27,620 bases of DNA from Toxoplasma gondii ME49 (lineage: Eukaryota > Apicomplexa > Conoidasida > Eucoccidiorida > Sarcocystidae): assembly GCF_000006565.2 (NCBI RefSeq), contig NC_031477.1:6300036-6327655 (forward strand). Reading direction: 5' to 3'. The notes below the pieces were generated by a model that was not told the DNA's origin, did not search any database, and saw only the letters and a list, made by a program, of their open reading frames with translations. Shown here piece by piece: positions 1 through 11,244 of the stretch. Position numbers and translations under genes: made by a program. Every line of letters starts with the position of its first letter. The stretch's first letter is position 1.

Positions 1-1656
1 ACGGTTTGTACGTCCTTGACTCCCCAGTTTAGGTTAAGGAGTGGTGATAACGACACAAGAGGTGGAGTGTGTGTTGGCGCTAGATAAGGAGCGTCCCCGG
101 GAGGCCGAGGCGAACGACGACTTGTCAGGGGCACTGGATACGGCTGACGGGTGGCTCGTGTCGAATGATAGACTCTGGCATTGTGTGTGTGTGTGCCACG
201 CTGGACGTCATGCCCTGGGTGCGGTTCCTGGCCTGGCTCGCACGCGCTGCGGACTTTCGGTCGCCGCACGGAGGCGATCGGCAACCTCTGCAGACTCTCA
301 GACGACGTCCGGCGCTGTGGGGGAAGGGAGATAGATTGATTCGGGAGGTCGTGCATGTCATGTGGCGGGGTGGGGTGTGTACGTAGGCAGTTGGGTGCAG
401 CTGGAACGGCAATCCGGACGTTGGAGTCGTGTTTCGGTGGAGCGTGGGTTCGACCGTAGCGTGGGAGTTGTGAGCAGACCACGTGCAGCAGACGGATTCG
501 TGTCAATGTGGTCTGCACCTCGGATGAGGTGCCGCGCGTGGTTTTTCTTGCCTGCTCACCAGCCGATGGGGATGGCAACTGTCGGCGGGAATGGTGTGTG
601 TTCTGTAGTAGCTGCTGAGAAGGGTTTGATGTCCTGTCAGGGTTTGTGATATCAATCTCGCGTGTGTTTCTGGATTCACCAGGCTCATGAGATTCGAGGG
701 TGACGTCGGCTAAGGGAACGACCCGCCGGATGGTACAAGTCGGCTATCTACGGTGCTGATGTTGACTGTGGCGTTCATCGGAGTTCCCGTTCGGCGCGTG
801 TCCAGCGGTGAGAGGAAGGGATGGTGTGACGTTGCCGCACAGCACGCATGATATGTACCGTCGTACAGGATGGGATTAAGGATGAGTTTTGTGAGGTGGG
901 GGTCGCGTCACGTTTTTTCATAGTCTGGGGACTCGGGAGAAGGCGCACCATACTGGCGCTGATTCCGAGGTGGAAAACAGGCTTTATTTGAATATAAGTA
1001 CTCTCTGCGTATCGGAATGAGGCCATATATGGGGCGCGGTGGAGCTCTCAGCCGGACCCCTTTCCAAGTGGCCGTGCGTCGCCTTTGCAGCTTGCGCAGG
1101 TACGTAGGGAGTTGTGTGGCCACAGTATCACTACCGGTAGAAAGCTTCACTAAATGTCTGGAAGCTTCATTCACGGATATGCATTATCGCGTACTTACGA
1201 AATGAATGCCAACTGTGAATGGGTTACTACGGATCGAGAAGACTCACGGTGGAAGGCCTAACGTGTTGGAAAATACAACACATAATGTCCTAGTCCAAAC
1301 TCGAATGTGACGCTGAATGGTGTTTTATCAATGATTCTCGGCGCTACTAATCTGTAGGGATTTGCCATCCCTCCCCCTCACGTGACAATACATCGAAACT
1401 GGAGATGAACGTAGATGCATCGAGCCAATCTCTCAGGCGGTTGCCTGCAGTGAGATATGGAAGTACTCTTTGTACTTCGTTCGCCTGTCGTTTTGGTTAT
1501 TTTGGGCTTTCATTCTGGAGTGTCAACACTGTTCTCACAACCCTGTGCCGATAGCGACAACGGTTCCCACGTGCACACTGGGCCACCGACGCATGCGCTG
1601 GGCATGTTCGCTGAGGCACTTAGAAAGATGGCACGATAAGCCATCCCGAGGGCAGC
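1..1656. other. gene-free subtelomeric DNA
   Basis: This G/T-rich stretch holds no frame I would call a gene. The open frames are under about 110 codons on both strands, and several begin only at GTG or TTG, which matters in a eukaryote. It contains a short TG microsatellite near 182 and a copy of GTGTTTCGG at 429-437. A 17-base motif at 565-581 recurs with one mismatch at 8,748-8,764. The right edge is set by the start of the 807-bp duplication. The part from about 1,559 onward may already belong to the 1.9-kb repeat unit, since a weak counterpart of the 3,469 anchor lies there. Confidence 0.6.
182..195. repeat. (TG)7 microsatellite
   Basis: Seven uninterrupted TG dinucleotides. It is the clearest simple dinucleotide run in the window and fits the general T/G richness of this strand. 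Confidence 0.9.
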
Positions 1657-2463
1657 CTTTTTTGCGTGCGTTGGGGGCGCTGTTTATTTGCGTGGATAAA
1701 CATTCGCGGCGAGTGGCCCACCAAATTGGATAAGATAGAGACATCATGGATGACCGTGACCTTGTGGCGACTGAAGCGAATTTGCTGTGTGCCGGGTGCC
1801 AGACGCGTACCCTGTGGAGGCGAGTCTTGGGGTACCGACGGTGCTATCGAACCCTGGCGTACGCTCCATAACGCAGAAGCCGTCGGTGACGACTCGAGGT
1901 GCGCATCAGCAGCGTCCGTCTGTGTTTACCCGACTATGTGGTCATCTTTCATGGCTCGCACACAGGCTGTAGGCAACGGCTGGTGACCGTGACGGATGTG
2001 ACAAAGGTGGTGAAGGATTTATCGTGAGGTGCAGGGTGCCGGGGTGTCCCCTTTTGTGTGCGACGGTGGAGAAACGACCTGCACTAGACAGTCAGGGATG
2101 GATGCCGCCGCGGGGATCGTGTTGGAATCATTTGGGTAGTCAGCAAGCATGCTCGGCCCGCTTATGATCGATAGCAGTGCATATAGGACCGGTAGACCAT
2201 GAGCCGTGAGACTCACCAATAACCCTGTAGGAAAACAGGAACATGTCTCGTTATGGTCGGCAGTGTAGTTGGGCCGTGTGCATAACTCAGTCATACAGTC
2301 GCACGGCGGAGGGTGGGTGGCAAGCGGAGACACGACGGCTGACGAGAGAGGTATTGATGTATTGAATTCAACTGACCTCTCGAAGAGGACCTCGTGTTCG
2401 CATTTGTCTTCTTCTTTGGCCGCTGGGGAAGCATGATGTGCGTAGTGCAGAAACGGAGGGGTT
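1657..2463 (+). repeat. 807-bp direct repeat, copy 1
   Basis: This segment matches 3,550-4,356 without any indel at an offset of 1,893 bp. The differences I found are at 1,663, 2,073, 2,199, 2,203, 2,354, 2,362 and 2,443, about 99% identity. Only one lies in the first 400 bp. It contains the conserved CACAGGCTGTAGGC segment (1,961 onward) seen in diverged form elsewhere, and a short inverted repeat CCTCT-CGA-AGAGG near 2,375. Open frames inside it are identical between copies only because the DNA is identical; those on the + strand start at GTG, so I do not call them genes. Confidence 0.97.
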
Positions 2464-3549
2464 CGCTTGTGGACGGCAACAGGGCGTGGCCTTGCCTGAA
2501 GGATTTGAGACTTCGGTTGCAGGTGAACATGGATTGCTAGGGTTATGGTTCACTTGAATGATCTGAGCGTTTGTGACAGTCCGTTGGATCTGGTCTGCTC
2601 ACCGTGATGTTCAATAGGATATGTCATCTGTTGTTCTGAACGGCTGGGGAATGTGCGTTTCCAGAAAGTGGAAGTAGGGCATAGATGCATGGAATCCAGC
2701 GACAGTCTCTGTGTAAATTTTCTCGGCATTGTTTAGCGGTGGCACGAGAGAGGGAGGGTCGTTGTGTCTCGGTATGTAGAAGGTGGCTGAAGGGTGAGTC
2801 CTCCGCTGTAGCGTGTGTAAGGGTGGGCGCGTCGTGAACCTTTTGCGAGGGCGTGCGTCTGCTGGGCAGAGGGTTGTGTTGTTGGTGGCAGGCAAAGTCG
2901 GTCAATGTTGCGATCGGTACACCGGTGCCACAATTTTGCAGCATGAGCAGGTACACACGACTTGATCATCGCAAAGGCCCATGATCAGGAGGCTCTACAT
3001 AGAGCGTGGGTGGAGTTCCGCTCATCCACAGATGATGTGGCGTGCTATTGCCGCTTGGCGTGGTCTAGTCAAGCATGGGACGACGCCAGGTACACCAAGG
3101 GGTAACGGCTGGTACACCACGCGGCACACGAAGACAGCTTGGATTCTCGTGCGGAATACCCAGTTCTTGGGATGAGTTGAGAGACGAGCATCGTCGACGG
3201 TCGAATGGAAGGTGCAACTTCATGGGTTGTGTTTTGTGCGTCGAACTTCGGCGAATCCTAGTACGTCTTGAATTTTGTGGCGTCGGTGTCCCGTGGCAGT
3301 AGCGTGAGTCGGGAATCTGTGGCTGGTATGTCGGAGCTCTGTTTGATATAGCGGATCGCCGTGTCATGCGGAAACGCCCTGCGTACCTCACGTGTCTGAT
3401 ATTGGTGTTGTGCGGTTGCGCCCGCTGCACTTCTGTATGGAGTGTTTTTGCGGCGATGTGTGCAGACACGGTCCAGAGATGGAATGCGTCAGGCGTGCCA
3501 AACATTGATCCACTGATGTACGTGGCGTTAATCTTCCTTGGAGGGTTGT
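2464..3549 (+). repeat. diverged remainder of repeat unit 1
   Basis: Identity to the next unit falls sharply at 2,464. Older similarity continues: about 2,531-2,590 aligns with 4,420-4,478 with many substitutions, and a segment near 2,926 with one near 4,815. No convincing gene is present. A 191-codon minus-strand frame covers part of it, but its nominal start lies within the next repeat copy and long minus frames are expected on a strand poor in T and G. Confidence 0.6.
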
Positions 3550-4356
3550 CTTTTTGGCGTGCGTTGGGGGCGCTGTTTATTTGCGTGGATAAACATTCGC
3601 GGCGAGTGGCCCACCAAATTGGATAAGATAGAGACATCATGGATGACCGTGACCTTGTGGCGACTGAAGCGAATTTGCTGTGTGCCGGGTGCCAGACGCG
3701 TACCCTGTGGAGGCGAGTCTTGGGGTACCGACGGTGCTATCGAACCCTGGCGTACGCTCCATAACGCAGAAGCCGTCGGTGACGACTCGAGGTGCGCATC
3801 AGCAGCGTCCGTCTGTGTTTACCCGACTATGTGGTCATCTTTCATGGCTCGCACACAGGCTGTAGGCAACGGCTGGTGACCGTGACGGATGTGACAAAGG
3901 TGGTGAAGGATTTATCGTGAGGTGCAGGGTGCCGGGGTGTCCCCTTTTGTGTGCGACGGTGGAGACACGACCTGCACTAGACAGTCAGGGATGGATGCCG
4001 CCGCGGGGATCGTGTTGGAATCATTTGGGTAGTCAGCAAGCATGCTCGGCCCGCTTATGATCGATAGCAGTGCATATAGGACCGGTAGACCTTGAACCGT
4101 GAGACTCACCAATAACCCTGTAGGAAAACAGGAACATGTCTCGTTATGGTCGGCAGTGTAGTTGGGCCGTGTGCATAACTCAGTCATACAGTCGCACGGC
4201 GGAGGGTGGGTGGCAAGCGGAGACACGACGGCTGACGAGAGAGGTAATGATGTACTGAATTCAACTGACCTCTCGAAGAGGACCTCGTGTTCGCATTTGT
4301 CTTCTTCTTTGGCCGCTGGGGAAGCATGATGTGCGCAGTGCAGAAACGGAGGGGTT
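3550..4356 (+). repeat. 807-bp direct repeat, copy 2
   Basis: Second copy of the block at 1,657-2,463. Differences are at 3,556, 3,966, 4,092, 4,096, 4,247, 4,255 and 4,336. Both edges are abrupt: the left edge follows a short T run, and the right edge lies immediately after GGAGGGGTT. The sharp change from about 99% identity to diverged but still recognisable similarity on the right suggests sequence homogenisation inside an older tandem array rather than a simple new insertion. Confidence 0.97.
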
Positions 4357-5760
4357 GGCTGCTGATCTAAGGCTGTGGGGTTGGAAGAATGACTGGGCAG
4401 TTGGGCTGCAGATGACTGTGGATCGACTAGGGCCATGCTTCACATGAATGACCTCAGGTTGTGAGACGGCCCACAGGTTTGAGCTTTATTACCGACATCA
4501 TATCTCAGCGCTGATATCCAGAGTTATGCTGGAGGGTTGTTTGATGCGCTTGCGTCTCATAAGCTAGGGCTTGGTAGAGGGGAGCGTGTTGAGGAGGGGA
4601 CGGCGTATCTTCTCTTTGCCGTCGAGGAGCGACGTGATGGTAGGGCTTCGGCCGACGCTGCCGGTGAGATGCCGGTAGTGCACCTTCTGCCACTGGGTGA
4701 CTGAGAACATTCGTGCTGAATTCATTTGAAGAGTAAGTCCGTGTCTAGTTGTGAAGCCAAGCGGCGGCATACATCGTTAAATGCAGGTGCCCCCAGTATT
4801 GTTTTAGGTTCCACGATGCCGTGATTTTGTTGGCAGACTGAAGCGGTACGGCGAAAGAGGCTTGGAGCAGGGGTCGCGCCTCTGTAAAACGCCTCCATTA
4901 TATGTCGGAGGTTTGTCAGACGTTCTATTGTTGCATCACGCAAACAGCTGGGCGCAAGCCGATTACTCAGCAGCGCGAATTTGGCAGTGAACAAGGCCCG
5001 TGAAGCCACATTCGGGATCTTCGCGAAAGGCACCAACCGTTCGGAAAACGTAACCGGAAACCATTTTCGGCGGTCAGATGCAGTGTCCGGTGTCGCTGGT
5101 TTCGTTTGTGCGCTGAGGCTCGGTGTTGCTAATTGTGTCTTCTGTGTCTTTTTGTTTCTGCGGCCCGCGGCTCTTGTGAAGTGCCTAGCTGGTGTCTGGC
5201 AGCTTTGTTTGAGATGAATATCTCAATGGATGGCGTTGCCGTGTATACATGTTACACCTAGTACGTTTTCTAGAGTTTGCTGTTGTGTCGTGTTTCCTGT
5301 GTGCGGGGTTGTGGCTGGCGATACAACCGTGCATTGGTAGAGTTTGGGGTTCTTCTTGCACGCGCGGTCCAGTGTTTCACGCATCGATGTTTGCCGTTAT
5401 AAGTTCATTGGACGGAATGGTGCGCTATACCCGTCGAGACGTGTTTCGGCGATGTGTGTCGGGGGAGGGCTGTAGGCGTGGCTAGACAGAAGTGACCGCA
5501 GAAACGTCCACCACTTCTGCTATTGGTCTATCCACAGTTGCTCATGTGCTAGTTCGACCTAATCCGTAGTCCGTAGTAGTGAATCGTGTCAAAAGCGTGG
5601 CGTGTTGTCTAGCTGTCTGGCGTCCTGTCTCTCAGAAGGCTTCTCGCACTGCCGGTTCTTGCGTTACGAAAGATTTCTTACGTCTCGTGGTGCATTTCAG
5701 TTTCTTCGCTTGTCTTGACTGCGCCTGATCACATGTTTCCCAATATTTTCCGGTGGCCGT
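4357..5760 (+). repeat. diverged remainder of unit 2 and start of unit 3
   Basis: No credible gene. The 4,420-4,478 part resembles 2,531-2,590, and the region at 5,335-5,400 resembles 3,440-3,505, with CGGTCCAG exactly shared. GTGTTTCGG occurs at 5,441. Open frames are all about 105 codons or shorter. Confidence 0.55.
5487..5519. repeat. inverted repeat, 8-bp arms
   Basis: CAGAAGTG at 5,487-5,494 is the exact reverse complement of CACTTCTG at 5,512-5,519, with 17 bases between. It could form a hairpin. It lies just upstream of the repeat segment at 5,761; no function is evident. Confidence 0.45.
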
Positions 5761-5900
5761 CACATGCGGTAGGCAGCAGTCGGGGACGGGTGTACTACAG
5801 TGGTGAGGAGTGTGACGGAGGAGCAATGGTGGGATACGAAGCGGCGGGGTGTGCTATATATGTAGAAGGGGGACGGAACCAGACGGAACAGTGATCCAAT
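5761..5900 (+). repeat. diverged copy of the subtelomeric repeat segment
   Basis: CACATGCGGTAGGCAGCAG at 5,761-5,779 corresponds to CACAGGCTGTAGGCAACGG at 1,961 and 3,854. It is followed by a GTGACGGAGGAGCAATGG stretch and a GGGGGACGGAACC stretch. Both have counterparts in the copies near 11,972 (GTGGAGGAGCGATGG) and 15,101 (GGGGACGGAGCC). Orientation matches all other copies. Confidence 0.65.
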
Positions 5901-8900
5901 GGCAGCTGTACCGACGAGGTGGTTTTGAAATCTTGCGGTTCCAAAATGTGTGACCAGCTGTGCAAATTCAACTTGAGTACGGTCAAACACAGTAGTCCAT
6001 TTCGTACTTTTTTCTAACCACATCCACCTTGGATTGATAAAGTTGCTGGATGCTGAGCTGTAAGATTTCTCGCTGTCGTCGGAAGTGCCCTGTCGTGGTT
6101 TCACGGATACTGGATCAGAGAGACTATGTCGACGCGCAGCACTAATGACGAATATGCTGTTATTGCGGCTGATCTCCCGCAGCCGGTCGCCTGTGTTGCA
6201 TGTCTCCTTCTCTCACCGACCACCGAGGGAGGCTTGTGCCGGATGGAGGAGGCAAAGTATATTGGCCGCCACCAAAAAGCGACCTTTCTGCAGGCGGAGC
6301 TCGTGGCCATTGTTGAGGGAGATCAAGAATCCGCTACGATCGTGGTCGACGAGCACTGTGTCACCATGAGAGACATCTTCTGTAATCTGCTCACCTATTG
6401 AAAAGATCACCGTGTTGTTTAAAGTGGTTTCGATGAGCAACGTGTTGCGGATCGCTTGCAGAAATCGGGAGTAGGGAGAGCTGACGCTGTGAGAAGGGTC
6501 ATGGAATGGGTATAGTCTCGGATGAGTAGATGAGAAGCCGGACGCAGAAACCACCTCAAGCGTTCCAACTGAGTAAATGCCAGATTGAGGAAGGGGAGTA
6601 GTGCGCCGCTGCTGGCGTAGACGTGAGGGTGATTTGAGTGCCAGATGGTTGTGCCTATACCTTCTGAGTGAAGTAGAGTTGTAACGGCGGCACTCCGTTT
6701 GAGGAGGCAGTTCTGGCATATGGTCGCCACCGTGGTACGGATCCACTACCAGCTCATGACGCTGCCAGAACTTCACTAAACGATTGCTTTTTTGAATACA
6801 GCTCTCCGCCACTGTCCGTGTTCGATTCAGTCAATGCGAAAAGCATGCCGATAACGCATCGGCCTCCACTTGTCTGTAAACACAACGGAGCCATGATGGT
6901 TTATGCCACGGAAGGCAAAATCAGGTGGGGACTGACGGCAGGTCGTCTTCATACTAGATATGTGCGTAAGACTTTTGCCTGTTTTCTGTGTTCTGCCTTA
7001 CGGGATTTTGTACCCAACGGAACTGCGCGAATTATCCCTCGCTATCTCAAGAAGTAAACTGACGGTGTGTCGCAGCAGTAGTTTGATGTGACGCCATACA
7101 TCTAAGTGACGCTGGTCACTGTGTTATTTGTGTGTCTGAAATGTGTATGTTTGCCGTAGGGTTCCCTAATCATGTGGTGTGATTGATGCCGTCATGCTTT
7201 CGTATGCCGCTTCTGCATGTGGTGCCGCCGACCCGCAGCGCCCGTGGGTTCATGTGGTTGTATTTGGCGTTGGGAGTGCGATGGGCCTCACCGCACTTGT
7301 CTCGAGCCACTGCCGTGGTACGGGTGTCCATGGGCCTGAATGTCTGCCTAAATGAGGGATCTTCAGACTTGTGCTGAGCTATTTATGTACAGGGTTTATG
7401 GTGACTCGTGTGTCCGTGGGAAATTCTGGCATCAGGAACTTTGACATATTGCATTGAAGGCTTTGAATTCCATTCACACACCTCAACTCGATAATCAAAT
7501 CGATCGTCTCGCCCGCCTCCACGGTGGCACGACATGCTTTGTCTCCCCTCTCGCACAGAAAGTAGGGCCCCCCACGAGGAAGGCATGTGAAACGTTTGTT
7601 ATAGTAGGAGTAGCAGAGGGCGGACGGAGAAAGACTTCGGGCGTGGCCGTGGCCGGCTGGGTGCAGAAACTAGTTGATCAGGGAAGGTGTGACGGCGGGC
7701 ACGACGGCCATAGCGTTGACTGCGTGCGTTTGTGTGATTTCGGTAAATGCGTGGTATCCACTTGTCATGTTAGGGTCAGGACGATACAGAGCCACGCGGC
7801 ATTTGACGGAACCGCGGACAAAACAGATGGAATCTTGCGTTGAGTGTCGCCTGTCAATTGTCTTTCCCCGACTCTTCTTGGGGAGGATGAAGGATGGCAA
7901 GTGTAAGTGGGTGGACACGGAGCTGGCTCGTGGCCAGCAGGGAAGCCGAGGTACGTTAAGAAGACGCCACTGCGCTGCCTGTGACAGCCAACAGATCTAC
8001 TAAAGGTCGCATTTGACGAGAGCGAGCTCCTTTTGTGACATGGTTTCGAGGGCATGTCCGCGGGGCGGTGTACCTCCCTGCTCTCGACTGTTGTTTGGAA
8101 TGTCTTAACGTTTTTTTAGTCCAAGCAGGTAAGGACGTCACCGTATAGTAAATTGAGACATGCAGTGGGTACCGTCTGTTACGAGTCAATGAGATGCAAC
8201 AGAAAGGTCGTCGCACTATCACCCTGCTACCTTCATGTGTTGTTACGACTTCCCTGGTAAACATGGGTCCACCATCCAGTAGTGAAAGGGTGTGTTAACG
8301 ATGTCAAACAATGTTGCTGGAGATTGTTTCCAGCATAGCGCTGTTCCGTTCCATGTTTTGCGAGAAGACAGAACAATAGCGGATGGAGGCCCATCAGGAT
8401 ATCACCTCAGTACACGTACTTGATGCTGGATGTGTCACGCTCACGCGTTCATTGTGCATAAAAGGTTGTTGTGGGATCATACTCACCATGCGCTGGCCTC
8501 TACTTATCGGTGGCCGCAACACGAGAATCAGCGCTAGCGTACGGCCCGGTAACGCTACCTTAGGCGGCAGCTCCCAGTCGTATGTATGCATAACGAGTAC
8601 GACGTATTGAAGAGTCTGTGCTTCTTTTCTGTGCCTCAGTGTCCAGCATTTCACATTTTACGGATCTGGCCGAGCTTAGCCTTGGTACTGGAAGACGTAG
8701 AGTGACGGAGCGCCGCAGCAGTGCTGTGGTGTGCCAGCATGCATCGAGATGGGGATGCCAACTGCATTCGTTCTCGCTTGGAAGTGGCCTGTGTGTCGTT
8801 CGGTCTTGGGTTTGTGTGTTGCGAGAGCGTGATCTGGATTGTTGATTGAACAGCATGAGAGCAATGGTCGGCCACAACGTGCGTAACGGAGACGTTGATG

Positions 8901-10581
8901 AGGGGTGCACCTCGCAGCGGCGCTTGCGCATCTTGTGGTCTCTTTTATCGTCGTCGTGTGATGATGGAGATTGCAAGCAGCCAGAGTCCATGAACGAAAT
9001 GTCGATACCCAGATAAAAACGTGATGTCTTGTCGGAAAGGGTCGTGCACCTGTTTGCAGTATATTTCGGATCCACTGTCCTCGATGCTCAGGGGAGAGGG
9101 CTTTCCTATGAGCCTGCGTGACGACATACCTTGCTGCTAGTGATGGCTGTTTTGAATGGCTTCACGGCTTTGGACAGTTACAGAAAAAAGTAGTACGATC
9201 GCGACATCATGATGACACGGGGCACTTATAGAGTACCAGGTGTTGCAGGTTTGACTGCGAGGCATCAGGCAGGTACTGGCTCCACCATCGCCGTTGAAAG
9301 GTGAGATACGGAGCAAGGCGTGCTATCGTCTCGTTGGTCGAATAGGCGATGAACGATTCAATCGGTAAGAGGATGCGCGCGCCTTCTCAGCGGGGAACTG
9401 TGTGGGTAGTTAAAGGCATGTTGGGTATTGTGTGTGAATACAGCAGTGCCACATTTCTGCAGGATGAGGACGGAGGCAACGTCATGCTTGCCGCGGAAAG
9501 AGTTCATCAAAACCGCCTGCAGATACAACGGTGGACGTTTCGTGCCGGCACAGTCGATGTTGAAAAGCACCCATGCTAGGTCCGTGCCGATCATGCATTG
9601 ATCTCTACTTTTGTCGGTGAACGTAACGCTGGGTGTTACCACACCGAACCAGATCTGTTGGCGACACGCTCCGTTACATCAGGGTGTACATGCAACTGTC
9701 CTCTGAGTTTCGGCTGCGTGTGGTGGCTTGAGACCTCAGCATTTAAAATGCGTCGGCTGCCGGTCATCGTTGTAGGACGTGGCGAAGGATCGGTGCGTCA
9801 GAGCCCCATATGATGTGTGACTCGCATAGACAGCTGCACCGCAGCAGGGAGAACGGCTGCACCACAGTATTTATGTGTTTTGTGGGTATCCCCAGTTGAG
9901 TGTTTCGGTTACTGTCAGCCCAAGTCTGTGTTTGTAGTAAATGAGCACCACACCACATACGATGCCAGCGGTCACGTCGCCTGGCCTTGCCACTAGTCCA
10001 CTGAATGGCCTCAGATGCGAACCCGTTCCCCGGTGTTTCTCCCGCGTGTGTATGTTGGGCGTTTCCTGTGTAGGTACGGATTCTGGGAAGATCGTCTCCC
10101 TTACGGGACGACTCATGTGGGGACACATACTCCCGGGGACGGACAAGCATTCAAGCTGTGTCGCGCATGTGTCTTTTGTCATCCTGGGGGGCTGGCAGCC
10201 ATGCGAGGCAACAAGTACTGGCGGCACTGTTCAGTGGGCATACGTCACAGGTCCGGCGAGATTCACTGGCATCAAGTGGCTTCACAAAGCCATGTTGTCG
10301 CTTCTCTGTACTATCGAACAAACGGTAGGAAGCGGTCAGACCACGTGACACCTTGGCAGTAGTCAGGGTGGCCACGGGGGAATGGAGAGGCTTGAGGCGT
10401 CCAGACGTCGCGTGGAGTGCACGACATCGTCAGGATCGCATGTCGTATGTACTCGCGGGTAGCTTCAGGTGCGGCTGCGGTCTTGGTGTACTACGTTTAA
10501 GGGGAGAGCGTTTTGACGGTAGCGTGATTCGCCGCGTAAGGGTGAAGAAGAGTCTCGGGACAGGTGATAAAAGCGTTGCCA
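5901..10581. other. gene-poor subtelomeric DNA
   Basis: A 4.7-kb stretch without a gene I can support. Its first part, to about 7.83 kb, probably contains a worn fourth unit of the 1.9-kb array (GACGGAACC at 7,805; GTGTGACGGCGGGC at 7,686). Frames of 90-200 codons occur, the longest on the minus strand at 6,812-6,213, but none shows a recognisable domain, signal peptide or membrane pattern. A 17-base motif at 8,748-8,764 matches 565-581 with one mismatch. GTGTTTCGG recurs at 9,900. Confidence 0.5.
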
Positions 10582-11244
10582 ATGTGGACTGATTCTCGAT
10601 CCCACCTAACTTGTCATGTGATCTTCCCTGTGTCCACTCGGTCACAACGGAGCGTAAACTCGGGTGACAGTGAAGCTGGAAGTGTGCCCCCCAGAATCGA
10701 ACAGTGTGAAGCGTGGCACCGTTGCCTTTATCGAAAGGTGCTTATGGAATCACCAGTTTGGTTACAGTCGGTCGTCAACTCCGCTTTAAGGTTTTCTGGT
10801 GCATGTGCACGGCCAACAACATGCTCTGATGATGCCAACTGCGAGTGCGACCGTTGCTGTGTTTTTGTTGGTCTCCAGGAAGAATTGGTAGGATCCGTCT
10901 GCCTGGATGGCAAGCGTGTGTCAATGTGTTTTTCGGTTGTTGAGCTGGGCGACGGAGAGACAGTTCTAGACGCTGGGCATCAAAGGTCCAATGGAGAAAG
11001 GACTCGCCATCATATGCTTGCTACCTTACTTGTTAAGACACGTTCAGCAGCAAGACTCGGTGCAGCCGTGAGACCGGGAAGTGGTGCAGTCGGTTGCAAT
11101 CCAGTACCGCCGGTTTTGTTGTCACTACGACGGTCCAGTGTTTCGGCAGAGACAAGCGGCACGGAGCAGCAAGTTACCGGCAGGCGGCCATCACCAGTAG
11201 AGCACTCAATTATGAAGCTGGACACTGAGGGCACGCTCAGCTAG
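10582..11244 (+). CDS. cysteine-containing ORF, 220 codons, uncertain
   Basis: This is the longest ATG-initiated frame on the + strand of the G/T-rich region. I recognise no family. There is no signal peptide and no clear membrane helix. Residues 75-93 form a cysteine cluster of spacing C-x5-C-x5-C-x-C-x2-C-C, with further cysteines at 11, 42 and 48. This could be a disulfide-rich or metal-binding segment, or chance. The C-terminal half is rich in Arg, Ser, Gly and Thr. In DNA of this composition I estimate that a frame this long is expected by chance less than about once in ten such windows, so it is suggestive, not decisive. It may be a relic exon or part of a spliced gene. GTGTTTCGG, a motif repeated across the subtelomere, lies inside it at 11,138, which argues somewhat for repeat DNA. 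Confidence 0.2.
   Translation: MWTDSRSHLTCHVIFPVSTRSQRSVNSGDSEAGSVPPRIEQCEAWHRCLYRKVLMESPVWLQSVVNSALRFSGACARPTTCSDDANCECDRCCVFVGLQEELVGSVCLDGKRVSMCFSVVELGDGETVLDAGHQRSNGERTRHHMLATLLVKTRSAARLGAAVRPGSGAVGCNPVPPVLLSLRRSSVSAETSGTEQQVTGRRPSPVEHSIMKLDTEGTLS

Larger units (their letters stand above)
1559..7830 (+). repeat. tandem array with ~1.9 kb period
   Basis: Several independent landmarks recur at nearly constant spacing. The 807-bp block is repeated at exactly 1,893 bp. CGGTCCAG at 3,469 recurs at 5,365 (1,896 bp), within longer diverged similarity. CACAGGCTGTAGGCAACGG at 1,961 and 3,854 matches CACATGCGGTAGGCAGCAG at 5,761 (1,907 bp from the second copy). A segment around 2,926 matches one around 4,815 (about 1,889 bp). 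GACGGAACC at 5,872 recurs at 7,805 (1,933 bp), again with similar flanks. At least three units are supported and a fourth is likely. Apart from the 807-bp block the units are strongly diverged, so outer limits are approximate. Alignment was by eye. Confidence 0.7.

Noticed and set aside
443..453. GGGTTCGACC, like part of a tRNA B box
   Set aside because: No matching A box, acceptor stem or anticodon arm could be placed around it.
1023..1032. CCATATATGG palindrome that fits a CArG box
   Set aside because: A single short palindrome with no gene beside it, and to my knowledge MADS-box regulators of this type are not established in coccidians. Probably chance.
2538..2550. CTAGGGTTATGG as an internal telomere relic
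   Set aside because: Only a partial single unit, with no neighbouring TTTAGGG copies. Chance is sufficient.
1666..3879. Matching + frames of about 106-113 codons in both copies of the 807-bp block
   Set aside because: They begin at GTG or other non-ATG codons, and their identity follows from the DNA duplication. No domain is visible.
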